Assembly (NCBI GenBank): GCA_964219345.1
Contig: CAXPPN010000049.1
Location: forward strand, 1-64,000
Source: UBA3537 sp964219345
GTDB lineage: Bacteria; Bacteroidota; Bacteroidia; Flavobacteriales; Flavobacteriaceae
Length of the DNA: 64,000 bases
Direction: 5' to 3'
This document shows positions 1-7,648 of this stretch, one piece after another. The notes beneath the pieces were generated by a model. The model searched no databases. It was not told the origin of the DNA and worked only from the letters and a program-made list of their open reading frames with translations. Made by a program: the position numbers and the translations under genes. Within the stretch, counting starts at the first letter, position 1, and every line of letters begins with the position of its first letter.

Positions 1-169
1 CTAATAGTTGCGCTATCTCATAGCGTTTAGCTACAGGGTACGAATTAGGATAGAGATTAGAATTAATTTTTGAACCATTAAACAACCTATAGCGTTTACC
101 ATTATTGTAAAACACTACATAGAAACGTTGTTTGTTATCAGACTTAATTTTAGGGTATTTGACACTCAT
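1..169 (-). CDS. Tyrosine recombinase/integrase, N-terminal part (runs off window)
   Basis: An open frame starts with ATG at 169 on the minus strand and runs off the left edge after 56 codons. The peptide begins MSVKYPKIKSDNKQRFYVV and continues with FYNNGKRYRLFNGSKI. This short beta-rich Lys/Arg-rich start resembles the arm-type DNA-binding end of Bacteroidota phage-type integrases, which bind element DNA before site-specific recombination. The catalytic domain lies outside the window, so the family call rests on the N-terminus and on context. The gene starts about 60 bp from a tRNA-His sequence and reads away from it, the usual arrangement at one end of a tRNA-integrated element. An unrelated DNA-binding protein cannot be excluded. 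Confidence 0.6.
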   Translation of the reverse strand, partial: MSVKYPKIKSDNKQRFYVVFYNNGKRYRLFNGSKINSNLYPNSYPVAKRYEIAQLL

Positions 170-221
170 TTTTGACACACTTTTGACAGACATTTAGTTT
201 ATGCGTCTTTAAGTGTTTAAA

Positions 222-297
222 AATCAAGTGGTTATGTGGTTAGAGCGCCTGATTGTGGTTCAGGAGGTCGTCGGTTCGAGACCGATCTTCCACCCCA
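222..297 (+). tRNA. tRNA-His (GTG), 3' part intact, 5' end degenerate; probable att-site copy
   Basis: The anticodon arm (248-264, anticodon GTG at 255-257), the variable loop, the T arm (270-286, loop TTCGAGA) and the 3' acceptor strand CTTCCAC with discriminator C and encoded CCA (295-297) are all well formed. The 5' side is not. Only AAG at 226-228 can pair with the acceptor, the four outer acceptor bases do not match, and the D stem is weak. This fits the 3' remnant left when an element integrates into a tRNA-His gene, with the intact copy at the other end of the element. It may not make a functional tRNA. Confidence 0.65.
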
Positions 298-301
298 AAA
301 G

Positions 302-331
302 AAAAAGCTTCTCTATATAGAGAAGCTTTTT
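302..331. terminator. Bidirectional intrinsic terminator
   Basis: A perfect hairpin AAAAAGCTTCTC / GAGAAGCTTTTT with a TATATA loop ends in a T run on both strands. It lies between the tRNA-His sequence and the convergent end of the M28 peptidase gene, so it can serve both. Confidence 0.8.
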
Positions 332-355
332 TGGTTTACCATTATATTCCGAAAT

Positions 356-1870
356 TTATTCAAAAGTTTTATTAACTTTTACACGTTCTTTTCTGTTGGC
401 CAATTCCCAAGCCGTATAAAACACAAGACGCGTTCTGTTTTCTAATAAATCGTATTCTATTTTATCTGGTGTATCAGTAGCTTTATGATAATCAGCATGA
501 GTTCCATTAAAATAAAAGATGATTGGAATATTGTTTTTTGCAAAATTGTAATGATCTGATCGGTAATAAAAGCGATTGGGATCGTTTTCGTCGTTAAATG
601 TATAATCCAATTCTATGTTGGTATATGTATTGTTTACTTCTTCAGACAACTCATGTAATTCTGTACTCAATTTATCACTACCAATAAGATAAATGTAGTT
701 GCGTTTTCCAACTTTTCGTTTAGGATCGGTTCTCCCAATCATATCTATATTAAGGTTAGCTACTGTGTTTTCTAAGGGAACAACAGGGTTGTAGTCTGTA
801 TAGTATTGAGATCCTAGAAGCCCTTTTTCTTCTGCGGTAACATGCAAAAATACTACAGATCTTTTTGGGCCTTTTCCGTTTTTAACAGCTTTTTGGAAGG
901 CTTCTGCAATTTCTAATATCGCTATGGTCCCCGAACCATCATCATCCGCACCATTAAAAACTTCTCCGTCGTGCATTCCAACATGATCAAGATGTGCAGA
1001 AAGAATAATGTATTCTTCAGGTTTTTCTTGTCCAGGAATCATGGCAACAACATTTTCAGAACTTATTGGTTCAGAAACATTCTCAAAATGAATAGATATA
1101 TCCTTAGCGTAGATGCCATTACTGCTCTGAATAAGTTTTGTTCCCATTTCGGAACTTGCTAAAAAACCATAAAATGAGTTGTCATCAACATCAAGTGCCA
1201 AATTACTCTCGCCTCCTCGTTTTTCAATGGCTTTATAATAAGACGAATAGCGTTTAAACATCGCATTATCAATAAGTAAAAATGCTTTTGCGCCTAATTC
1301 TTTTGCAAGGTTGCGTTTTGAGCTTAGAGATTGTCTGCCGTTGGACCATTTTGAAATTTCATTGGTTCCAGAAACAATATAGTTTCCATTTTTGTCTTTT
1401 GGCTCGCCAGCTATGGCAACTACTATTTTTCCAGCAACATCCAAATCTTTATAGTCATTATATAAGCTATTTTTAATGCCGTATCCGACAAAAACAAACT
1501 CTTCCGCTTCTATTATTGCAGTCTCTCCAGATGAAACAGCAACAAAATCGTCGTAATAGCTAAACGATTGACTTCCTATAGATATAGTCACCTTAGGAGT
1601 TTTAACAAGTTTCAACGGGACGTTTTGAAAATAATCGCCGTTAGCTTTTGCAGATCCAATACCTAGAGTTTGGTATTTTTGTTTAAGGTATTCAACAGCT
1701 ATTTTTTGTCCTTCTGTGCCTGTTTCTCTTCCTTGAAATTCATCAGAAGCATAGGTGTACAGCTTTTTTTTAAGTTCATCAGCGTTAATTTCATTGGCAT
1801 AAACACTAGGATTTTGTGAAAAAAGTGAAAATGAAACTAACATTAAGCAAAATTGGAGGTAATTTTTCAT
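356..1870 (-). CDS. Secreted M28-family metallopeptidase with PA domain
   Basis: This 504-residue protein starts at MKNYLQFC, which opens a signal peptide. An in-frame ATG 36 nt further upstream would add a charged stretch before the signal and is unlikely. The middle of the N-terminal half looks like a protease-associated insert. The C-terminal half carries the M28 zinc-aminopeptidase motifs in order: HLDHVG near residue 292, GADDDGSGT near 310, AEEKG near 345, NIDMIGR near 373 and a last His in THADYH near 460. The product should act in the periplasm or outside the cell on peptides. It is a single gene divergent from an outer-membrane protein gene. The exact substrate is unknown. Confidence 0.88.
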   Translation of the reverse strand: MKNYLQFCLMLVSFSLFSQNPSVYANEINADELKKKLYTYASDEFQGRETGTEGQKIAVEYLKQKYQTLGIGSAKANGDYFQNVPLKLVKTPKVTISIGSQSFSYYDDFVAVSSGETAIIEAEEFVFVGYGIKNSLYNDYKDLDVAGKIVVAIAGEPKDKNGNYIVSGTNEISKWSNGRQSLSSKRNLAKELGAKAFLLIDNAMFKRYSSYYKAIEKRGGESNLALDVDDNSFYGFLASSEMGTKLIQSSNGIYAKDISIHFENVSEPISSENVVAMIPGQEKPEEYIILSAHLDHVGMHDGEVFNGADDDGSGTIAILEIAEAFQKAVKNGKGPKRSVVFLHVTAEEKGLLGSQYYTDYNPVVPLENTVANLNIDMIGRTDPKRKVGKRNYIYLIGSDKLSTELHELSEEVNNTYTNIELDYTFNDENDPNRFYYRSDHYNFAKNNIPIIFYFNGTHADYHKATDTPDKIEYDLLENRTRLVFYTAWELANRKERVKVNKTFE

Positions 1871-2064
1871 GTGATTTTTGTGTATAGAGTTGTTTGTTTG
1901 TTGCAAATTTCGACTAAATAAATCAATTTTTAATAAAAATGTGTTAAAATATATTTAAATGGTTTGTGTATAGCTTTCTTCTTAAAAAGTCTATAAAGTG
2001 CACGATTTTATCGTTGAAATCAAAAAAAAATTGAATTTTATGTCAATCGATAAAATATTTTGTA

Positions 2065-2072
2065 TAGCTTTG
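2065..2072 (+). promoter_or_regulatory. -7 promoter box (TAGCTTTG)
   Basis: TAGCTTTG matches the Bacteroidota -7 consensus TAnnTTTG and lies 30 nt before the start codon of the beta-barrel gene at 2103. No TTG is found at the ideal -33 spacing. Confidence 0.5.
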
Positions 2073-2102
2073 TACCATTAATCATAAACAAAAAAATTAA
2101 TT

Positions 2103-2684
2103 ATGAAAAAATTACTTTTAATTGCAGCATTATCAATATTTGCTTTTGGTTCTGCTCAAATTTCAACAGATGCTGGTACTTTTACCAAGCCTGGAGCTGG
2201 AGCTACAATGTTTGAAGCTCAATTCACACCTAATTTAAATGGTGGTACTCAATTTGGTATGCCAGAAATTACAGGTGGTGCAACTTTCATGATGAGAAAA
2301 TTTGACTCAGACACAAAAGCTAAGCGTTATTTTGCTAATTTTAATTTCGCTGATAGTGGTGTTGACGGAGAAGATTCTACTTTCGGGATTGCAGCCGGTA
2401 TGGGTATCGAAAATCACCTTACTGGTGCTGAGCGTTTATCAACTTACTGGGGTTACCATGGTTTAGTTGGTTTTGCTGACAGTGGTTCTGCAACAACTCT
2501 TACACTTTTTGCTGGAGTTTTCTTAGGTGCAGATTATTACATTGTGCCTAACGTTTACGTTGGAATGGAATTTGGTTATGGTCTTGGTATTTCTTCTGTT
2601 GATCCAGAAGGAGGAGACGCTACAACTGGATTCGGTCTTGGTGACAGTGTAACTGGTAATTTTAGACTAGGATTTAGATTATAA
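2103..2684 (+). CDS. Small outer-membrane beta-barrel protein
   Basis: The 193-residue product has a clear signal peptide (MKKLLLIAALSIFAFGSAQ) and then alternating glycine- and aromatic-rich segments. It ends with RLGFRL, with a C-terminal hydrophobic residue in the style of barrel proteins inserted by BAM. The body contains short strands such as LTLFAGVFLGADYYIVPNVYVGMEFGYG, given here only as an indication of strand-turn-strand structure near residues 135-165. No specific family is recognised. It stands alone, with its own -7 box and a strong terminator, and is followed by two more exported barrel genes in the same orientation. The ligand or pore function cannot be told. Confidence 0.7.
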   Translation: MKKLLLIAALSIFAFGSAQISTDAGTFTKPGAGATMFEAQFTPNLNGGTQFGMPEITGGATFMMRKFDSDTKAKRYFANFNFADSGVDGEDSTFGIAAGMGIENHLTGAERLSTYWGYHGLVGFADSGSATTLTLFAGVFLGADYYIVPNVYVGMEFGYGLGISSVDPEGGDATTGFGLGDSVTGNFRLGFRL

Positions 2685-2700
2685 TAAGATAATCATTCTT

Positions 2701-2732
2701 AAAAGCGGTGCATATGCACCGCTTTTTTTTTT
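2701..2732 (+). terminator. Intrinsic terminator with GCATATGC core
   Basis: A perfect palindrome with stem AAAAGCGGTGCA and its complement is followed by a run of ten T. It closes the gene ending at 2684. Nearly the same hairpin follows the next two genes. Confidence 0.9.
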
Positions 2733-2771
2733 GTATCTCTCAGATTTAATCAAAAATTAAATTTTTTTGTT

Positions 2772-2779
2772 TAAATTTG
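2772..2779 (+). promoter_or_regulatory. -7 promoter box (TAAATTTG)
   Basis: TAAATTTG matches TAnnTTTG, 24 nt upstream of the porin start at 2804. Confidence 0.5.
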
Positions 2780-2803
2780 TAATTACAACCATAAACAAAT
2801 ATT

Positions 2804-3829
2804 ATGAAAAAATTTTTTACACTAATAGCTTTATCAGTTTTAACCTTATCTTTTGGACAAGATGAAGAATCAAAATTTAATTTTAGTGGTTCAGTAGACG
2901 CTTACTGGAGATCTAATATTAATTCTCCAAATGACGAGGTAAATCAAGGAACACTCCCTTATGCTCCTCCTAGTTCATTTGTTAATATGCCAGGCTTTGC
3001 CTTAGGTATGGCAAATTTAGTTGCTTCTTATGAGGACGAAAACGTAGGTTTTGTTGCAGACTTAGCATATGGGCCAAGAGCAGACCAAGCTATTAACCCA
3101 AATGGAGCAACAAACAATGCTGCAATTAACCAAATGTATATGTATTGGAAGATTACAGAAAACACAACTGCAACTATGGGACGTTTCAATACATTTATTG
3201 GTCTTGAAAGAATATCTCCAGTTGAAAACTTTAACTATAGCATGTCTCATGCCTTTACTTTTGGACCTAGAAATCATAATGGTTTAATGCTTGATTTTAA
3301 ACTCAAAAATAATTGGGATATGAAATTAGCTGTTATGAATCCAATGGAGGTTACAGATTTTAACAATACTGGACACTATTCTGTTGGTGGTCAAATCACA
3401 AATGGAAGATTCAAATTTGGCTATGTTCGTAGTCAACGTTCTAGTTTTATTGATATTATTGGTGGTTTTGATCTTTCAAGTAATATACAAATGGACTTTA
3501 ATGCACAATTTGCAAATTACAAAGACGGTATGCTTAGTGGTAGAATTGCAGATGAATACACATCGCTTTCAATCTATCCTCAGTATACAGCTTCTGAGAA
3601 AATGTCTTGGGGTCTTCGTTTAGAGTATATCGCTTTTGGGCCAATTGCTGATAGCGATGTTCTTAATGTATTAACTCCTACATTAACAGCAAACTACAAA
3701 GTTGGTGGATTAACTATCAAACCAGAATTTAGAATCGATGATTCTTCACAAGAAATTTTCATCAATAACGATGGAAATGGTAGTGGAAGTTTATCTTCTT
3801 TTGTTCTTGGTGCTGTATACAGTTTCTAA
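2804..3829 (+). CDS. Beta-barrel porin, OmpL/BBP2-like
   Basis: This 341-residue protein has a signal peptide (MKKFFTLIALSVLTLSFGQ) and a long barrel body beginning FNFSGSVDAYWRSN. The order of features, with GRFNTFIGLE near residue 127 and a terminal strand ending VLGAVYSF, is that of the putative beta-barrel porin-2 (OmpL-like) family common in Bacteroidota. The terminal Phe fits BAM-mediated outer-membrane insertion. The gene is monocistronic, between its own promoter box and a palindromic terminator. Transport specificity cannot be read from the sequence. Confidence 0.75.
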   Translation: MKKFFTLIALSVLTLSFGQDEESKFNFSGSVDAYWRSNINSPNDEVNQGTLPYAPPSSFVNMPGFALGMANLVASYEDENVGFVADLAYGPRADQAINPNGATNNAAINQMYMYWKITENTTATMGRFNTFIGLERISPVENFNYSMSHAFTFGPRNHNGLMLDFKLKNNWDMKLAVMNPMEVTDFNNTGHYSVGGQITNGRFKFGYVRSQRSSFIDIIGGFDLSSNIQMDFNAQFANYKDGMLSGRIADEYTSLSIYPQYTASEKMSWGLRLEYIAFGPIADSDVLNVLTPTLTANYKVGGLTIKPEFRIDDSSQEIFINNDGNGSGSLSSFVLGAVYSF

Positions 3830-3847
3830 AAACTAATATAAACAAAC

Positions 3848-3877
3848 ATAAAAGCGATGCATATGCATCGCTTTTTA
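3848..3877 (+). terminator. Intrinsic terminator with GCATATGC core
   Basis: A perfect palindrome, stem AAAAGCGATGCAT and its complement, followed by TTTTTATTTTT. It terminates the porin gene and differs from the hairpin at 2701 by one compensated base pair. Confidence 0.88.
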
Positions 3878-3933
3878 TTTTTGAAATAAATGAAATGTAC
3901 CAAATTTGTACTAAATTTAAGCAAAATTTTATG

Positions 3934-3941
3934 TAATTTTG
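3934..3941 (+). promoter_or_regulatory. -7 promoter box (TAATTTTG)
   Basis: TAATTTTG matches TAnnTTTG, 27 nt before the start at 3969. A TTG at 3906-3908 is a little too far upstream to be an ideal -33 element. Confidence 0.5.
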
Positions 3942-3968
3942 TTGTATTAATCATTAACAAATAAAAAA

Positions 3969-4619
3969 ATGAAAAAATTATTTATTATTACAATGACTTT
4001 AGCTGCATTTACTTTGCAAGCACAAGATGTTACTTTTGGTGCTAAAGCGGGTTTAAATTTTTCTAACTTATCTTATGACTATCCATCAGGAGTAAATGGA
4101 CCAGACTTAGATTCAAGGACTTCTATCCATTTAGGTGTCACTGCTGAAGTATCTATTTCTGATAATTTTTCAGTTCAACCAGAGTTATTATTTTCATCTC
4201 AAGGTGCTAAATCTGATTACAGTGATAACGATGGATTTTATGATTACAAAAGTGAATCAACTATAAAGCTTAACTATTTGTTGATTCCAGTTATGGCTAA
4301 ATTATATTTATCAGATGCATTTAGCCTTGAAGCTGGACCACAGATAGGTTTTCTTATGTCAGCTAAGTCAGATTTTGAATCATCTGAAACTGATATAGCT
4401 ACTGGGATAATTGATACTTATTCTGATACTGAGGATATTAAGGATGGTCTTAAGTCTACTGATTTTGGATTAAATTTTGGTGTTGGTTATAAACTTGAAA
4501 GCGGATTAAATTTCGGTCTTCGTTATTCTCTTGGTTTAACGAACCTCGATGATCCAGATGTTGACAATTACTCCACTAGCTCAAGAAATTTTCAACTTTC
4601 AGTAGGATATAACTTCTAA
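3969..4619 (+). CDS. Outer-membrane beta-barrel protein, PorT-like fold
   Basis: The 216-residue protein has a signal peptide (MKKLFIITMTLAAFTLQAQ), followed by VTFGAKAGLNFSNLSYD. That is the typical opening strand of the small eight-stranded Bacteroidota barrel family with KAGLNxS (OMP_b-brl_2). The last strand, FQLSVGYNF, ends in Phe. Such proteins sit in the outer membrane and mostly have no known function. It belongs to the broad family that includes PorT, but nothing here shows that it is the secretion-system PorT itself. It has its own -7 box and terminator. Confidence 0.75.
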   Translation: MKKLFIITMTLAAFTLQAQDVTFGAKAGLNFSNLSYDYPSGVNGPDLDSRTSIHLGVTAEVSISDNFSVQPELLFSSQGAKSDYSDNDGFYDYKSESTIKLNYLLIPVMAKLYLSDAFSLEAGPQIGFLMSAKSDFESSETDIATGIIDTYSDTEDIKDGLKSTDFGLNFGVGYKLESGLNFGLRYSLGLTNLDDPDVDNYSTSSRNFQLSVGYNF

Positions 4620-4638
4620 ATCTTACTTTACAAATTTA

Positions 4639-4669
4639 AAAAAGCGATGCTTATGCATCGCTTTTTTTT
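4639..4669 (+). terminator. Intrinsic terminator, third copy of the same hairpin type
   Basis: Stem AAAGCGATGC pairs with GCATCGCTTT around a TTAT loop, and eight T follow. The core differs from the two earlier hairpins by one base (GCTTATGC in place of GCATATGC). Confidence 0.88.
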
Positions 4670-4697
4670 GTTTTTATAACTTTTGTATTTTTACCAC

Positions 4698-5114
4698 ATG
4701 AAAAACATCATTATCATTAATGGCCCCAATTTAAATTTATTAGGAAAGCGAGAACCCGAAATTTATGGTTCCAAAACATTTGACGCCTTTTTTAATGAAT
4801 TACAATCTGAATTTCCTCAATTTAAACTGGACTATTTTCAGTCTAATATAGAAGGTGAGCTTATTGATAAACTTCATGACGTTGGGTTTTCATACGATGG
4901 TATTGTTTTAAATGCCGCCGCCTATACCCATACCTCCGTTGGAATTGGTGATGCTATTAAAGGGATTTCTACACCTGTTATAGAGGTGCATATTTCAAAT
5001 ACTTATAGCCGAGAGGAATTTCGTCACCACTCTTTTGTCTCTCCTAATGCCAAAGGGGTTATTTTAGGATTTGGATTAAAGAGTTATAGTCTTGCCCTAC
5101 AAAGTTTCTTATAA
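4698..5114 (+). CDS. aroQ: 3-dehydroquinate dehydratase, type II
   Basis: The 138-residue protein starts at MKNIIIINGPNLNLLGKRE, which contains the N-terminal NGPNLNLLG signature. An upstream in-frame TTG at 4683 would add only five residues and is not needed. Later signatures are NAAAYTHTSVGI near residue 75 and the active-site region VEVHISN near 100. Type II dehydroquinases are cytosolic dodecamers that catalyse the third step of the shikimate pathway. aroB, the preceding step, lies at 38.2-39.3 kb, so the pathway is dispersed. The gene stands alone and converges on lpdA. Confidence 0.93.
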   Translation: MKNIIIINGPNLNLLGKREPEIYGSKTFDAFFNELQSEFPQFKLDYFQSNIEGELIDKLHDVGFSYDGIVLNAAAYTHTSVGIGDAIKGISTPVIEVHISNTYSREEFRHHSFVSPNAKGVILGFGLKSYSLALQSFL

Positions 5115-5122
5115 TTAACATC

Positions 5123-5153
5123 AAAAAAAAGACGATCAAAAAAGACCGCCTTT
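5123..5153 (-). terminator. Intrinsic terminator for lpdA (minus strand)
   Basis: Read on the minus strand, AAAGGCGGTC pairs with GATCGTCTTT (two G-U wobbles) around a T6 loop, and a T8 run follows. It lies 20 nt after the lpdA stop codon. Confidence 0.7.
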
Positions 5154-5172
5154 ATTAGAACTTGTTTTAATT

Positions 5173-6549
5173 CTAAATATGAATGACTTCGTTATAGGCA
5201 TCTGCAACCGCTTCCATGACTGCTTCACTCATCGTTGGATGTGGGTGTACTGTTTTTAGCACTTCATGGCCAGTTGTTTCCAATTTACGTCCCAACACAG
5301 CTTCTGCAATCATATCTGTAACTCCAGCACCAATCATATGACAGCCGAGCCATTCGCCATATTTAGCATCAAAGATTACTTTTACAAACCCTTCTGTGTT
5401 TCCGCCTGCGCTGGCTTTTCCAGAAGCGGAGAATGGGAATTTACCAACTTTGATATCTAAGCCTTGCTCTTTGGCCTGAGCTTCTGTGAGACCTACGCTA
5501 GCCACTTCTGGGCTACAATAGGTACAACCAGGAATGTTACCATAATCTAAGGCTTCGATGTGGTGACCTGCAATTTTTTCGACACACAAAATACCTTCTG
5601 CTGAGGCGACATGCGCTAGGGCAGGGCCAGGGGTGACATCGCCAATAGCATAATAACCTGGGATATTTGTTTGATAAAAATCATTCACCAAAATTTTATC
5701 ACGATCAGTTACAATTCCAACATCTTCTAAGCCAATATTTTCAATATTTGTTTTGATACCAACAGCAGAAAGTACCACATCAGCTTCAAGAGTTTCTTCT
5801 CCTTTTTTAGTTTTCACTGTTGCTTTTACGCCTTTTCCTGAAGTATCTACTGCGGTAACTTCTGTAGAGGTCATGATTTTTATTCCACTTTTCTTAAAAG
5901 AGCGTTCAAGTTGTTTTGAAACGTCTTCGTCTTCTACAGGAACAATTCGTGGCATATATTCTACAATTGTAACTTCTGTACCCATGGCATTATAGAAATA
6001 GGCAAATTCTACACCAATAGCTCCTGAACCTACAATCATAAGTTTTTTAGGCTGCTTTTCTAAGGTCATCGCTTGGCGATAACCAATCACTTTTTTGCCA
6101 TCTTGGGGAAGACTTGGAAGTTCGCGAGAGCGAGCACCAGTTGCAATAATAATATGATCAGCACTATATTCTTTTCCGTCGACATCCACTTTTTTTCCTG
6201 GCTTGATTTTTCCATAACCAGAAATGACATCAATTTTATTTTTTTTCATTAAAAATTGTACGCCTTTGCTCATCCCATCGGCCACATTACGGCTGCGGTT
6301 AACTACGGCGTCAAAATCTTTATCATAGTCTTTGATTTTCAAACCATAATCCCCTGCGTGTTTGAGGTATTCAAAAACTTGTGCCGATTTTAGAAGTGCT
6401 TTTGTTGGAATACATCCCCAATTGAGACAAACACCTCCTAAACTTTCTTTTTCAATTACAGCTGTTTTAAGCCCCAATTGAGAAGCACGTATGGCTGTTA
6501 CATATCCGCCTGGTCCACTTCCCAAAACAATCACATCATATTTACTCAT
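5173..6549 (-). CDS. lpdA: Dihydrolipoyl dehydrogenase (E3)
   Basis: The 458-residue flavoprotein has the FAD-binding GSGPGGYVTAIRA at residues 10-22 and the redox disulfide in GGVCLNWGCIPTK near 38-50. It also has the NAD-binding GSGAIGVEFA near 175, the second FAD motif YAIGDVTPGPALAH near 305, and the C-terminal His-Glu region HPHPTMSEAVMEA. It regenerates the lipoyl groups of the 2-oxoacid dehydrogenase complexes or of the glycine cleavage system. No E1/E2 genes are adjacent, so this copy may serve several complexes. The start MSKYDVIVLGSG fits the family. Confidence 0.95.
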   Translation of the reverse strand: MSKYDVIVLGSGPGGYVTAIRASQLGLKTAVIEKESLGGVCLNWGCIPTKALLKSAQVFEYLKHAGDYGLKIKDYDKDFDAVVNRSRNVADGMSKGVQFLMKKNKIDVISGYGKIKPGKKVDVDGKEYSADHIIIATGARSRELPSLPQDGKKVIGYRQAMTLEKQPKKLMIVGSGAIGVEFAYFYNAMGTEVTIVEYMPRIVPVEDEDVSKQLERSFKKSGIKIMTSTEVTAVDTSGKGVKATVKTKKGEETLEADVVLSAVGIKTNIENIGLEDVGIVTDRDKILVNDFYQTNIPGYYAIGDVTPGPALAHVASAEGILCVEKIAGHHIEALDYGNIPGCTYCSPEVASVGLTEAQAKEQGLDIKVGKFPFSASGKASAGGNTEGFVKVIFDAKYGEWLGCHMIGAGVTDMIAEAVLGRKLETTGHEVLKTVHPHPTMSEAVMEAVADAYNEVIHI

Positions 6550-6580
6550 TCCTAGTATCTTTAGTCGTTGTTAGAAGTTG

Positions 6581-6588
6581 CAAATTTA
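6581..6588 (-). promoter_or_regulatory. -7 promoter box for lpdA (TAAATTTG, minus strand)
   Basis: CAAATTTA on the plus strand reads TAAATTTG on the minus strand, 31 nt before the lpdA start. Confidence 0.45.
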
Positions 6589-6648
6589 CAAAACCTAAAC
6601 CTATAAATAAAACAGAAATGAACTAAAAGTAATGGAAGTTTTTTGACT

Positions 6649-7044
6649 TTAAGATTTTTTAAAATCTATGCTAATTGAGTTCACACAATAGCGGGTTCCT
6701 GTTACTGTTGGACCATCATTAAATACATGCCCTAAATGCCCGTCACATGATGAACAAACAATTTCTGTTCGAATCATGCCATGACTCTTGTCAAGAATAT
6801 ATTCAACATTACCTTTGATTGAAGCATCAAAACTTGGCCAACCGCATTCTGCATCAAATTTTGATTGACTTTCAAATAATGGAGTGTTACACCCCGCACA
6901 ATGGTATACACCCTCTTCAAAATGGAGGTTATAAACACCAGAATGCGGCATTTCTGTACCTTTTTTTCTTAGAATGCGGTATTGAGTCTCACTCAACTCA
7001 TTTTTCCATTCTGCATCAGATTTATTGATTTTTGATTTACTCAT
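6649..7044 (-). CDS. msrB: Cytosolic peptide-methionine (R)-S-oxide reductase
   Basis: Starting at MSKSKINKSDAEWK this is a 131-residue MsrB of normal length, without a signal. Two CxxC zinc pairs are present (CAGC and CSSC), and the catalytic Cys lies in GTRYCVNSISIDF near the C-terminus. It reduces methionine-R-sulfoxide in proteins using thioredoxin. The start codon lies inside the last codons of the upstream lipoprotein MsrB (8-nt overlap), which points to translational coupling. A longer frame runs upstream, but it only re-reads the neighbour in another frame. Confidence 0.92.
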   Translation of the reverse strand: MSKSKINKSDAEWKNELSETQYRILRKKGTEMPHSGVYNLHFEEGVYHCAGCNTPLFESQSKFDAECGWPSFDASIKGNVEYILDKSHGMIRTEIVCSSCDGHLGHVFNDGPTVTGTRYCVNSISIDFKKS

Positions 7045-7513
7045 TTTTTGGAATAAATTTAAGTGCAGCACCATTGATACAATGACGCATTCCAGTTGTA
7101 TTTCGAGGACCATCATTAAATACATGCCCCAAATGCCCGCCACAGGTTGCACAGTGTTCTTCGCTGCGCGCTATACCAATTTTATAATCCACAGAATAAG
7201 CCACATTGCCTTTTATTTCACGATCAAAACTTGGCCATCCAGATCCAGAATTAAACTTATGTTCACTTTTAAAAAGAGGCGTATCACAACCTGCACAAAC
7301 ATAAGTTCCCGCACTATAATTTTTGTCCAAAGGACTAGAAAAAGCACGTTCTGTACCTTCTTTTCTTAAAACATAAAATTGAATATCAGTAAGCTGTGAT
7401 TTCCATTCTGCTTCAGATTTGTTGATTTTAAAAGTTTCTTTTTTTTGAGCTTCAGATTTACAAGAGCTTAAGCATATAATTAGAAGTACTGTGATTAAAT
7501 TTTTTGGATACAT
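7037..7513 (-). CDS. msrB: Lipoprotein peptide-methionine (R)-S-oxide reductase
   Basis: This is a 158-residue MsrB paralog. The chosen start MYPKNLITVLLIICLSSCKS opens a lipoprotein signal with lipobox LSSC. An ATG 57 nt upstream would put extra residues before the signal and is unlikely. The enzyme domain has CAGC and CATC zinc pairs and the catalytic Cys in GMRHCINGAALKF. It should repair oxidised envelope proteins, while the downstream gene does the same in the cytosol. The two genes overlap by 8 nt. Confidence 0.9.
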   Translation of the reverse strand: MYPKNLITVLLIICLSSCKSEAQKKETFKINKSEAEWKSQLTDIQFYVLRKEGTERAFSSPLDKNYSAGTYVCAGCDTPLFKSEHKFNSGSGWPSFDREIKGNVAYSVDYKIGIARSEEHCATCGGHLGHVFNDGPRNTTGMRHCINGAALKFIPKNE

Positions 7514-7648
7514 GGGTTTGTTTAATGGTCTAAAATTAGTTATTTTTAGATGTAAATTATTTATTTTCACAAAACTTTGTGACTATTTCAAGTTTTTTGT
7601 GTCTAACACTATGGAATGCTTTTTGTTAATTAATTTTAAACCGTTTAC

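Noticed and set aside
236..445. A 69-codon plus-strand frame over the tRNA-His sequence
   Set aside because: It covers the tRNA, a terminator and the antisense end of the M28 gene, and has no protein-like composition.
3969..4619. Naming the 216-residue barrel protein porT
   Set aside because: It shares only the broad small-barrel family features; PorT-specific features or T9SS neighbours are absent.
2701..4669. The three repeated palindromes as CRISPR or REP arrays
   Set aside because: Each is single, followed by a T run and placed directly after a gene, so terminator function explains them.
7025..7369. Long plus-strand frame opposite the msrB genes
   Set aside because: It is the antisense reading of the two conserved MsrB genes, has no motif and crosses their overlap.
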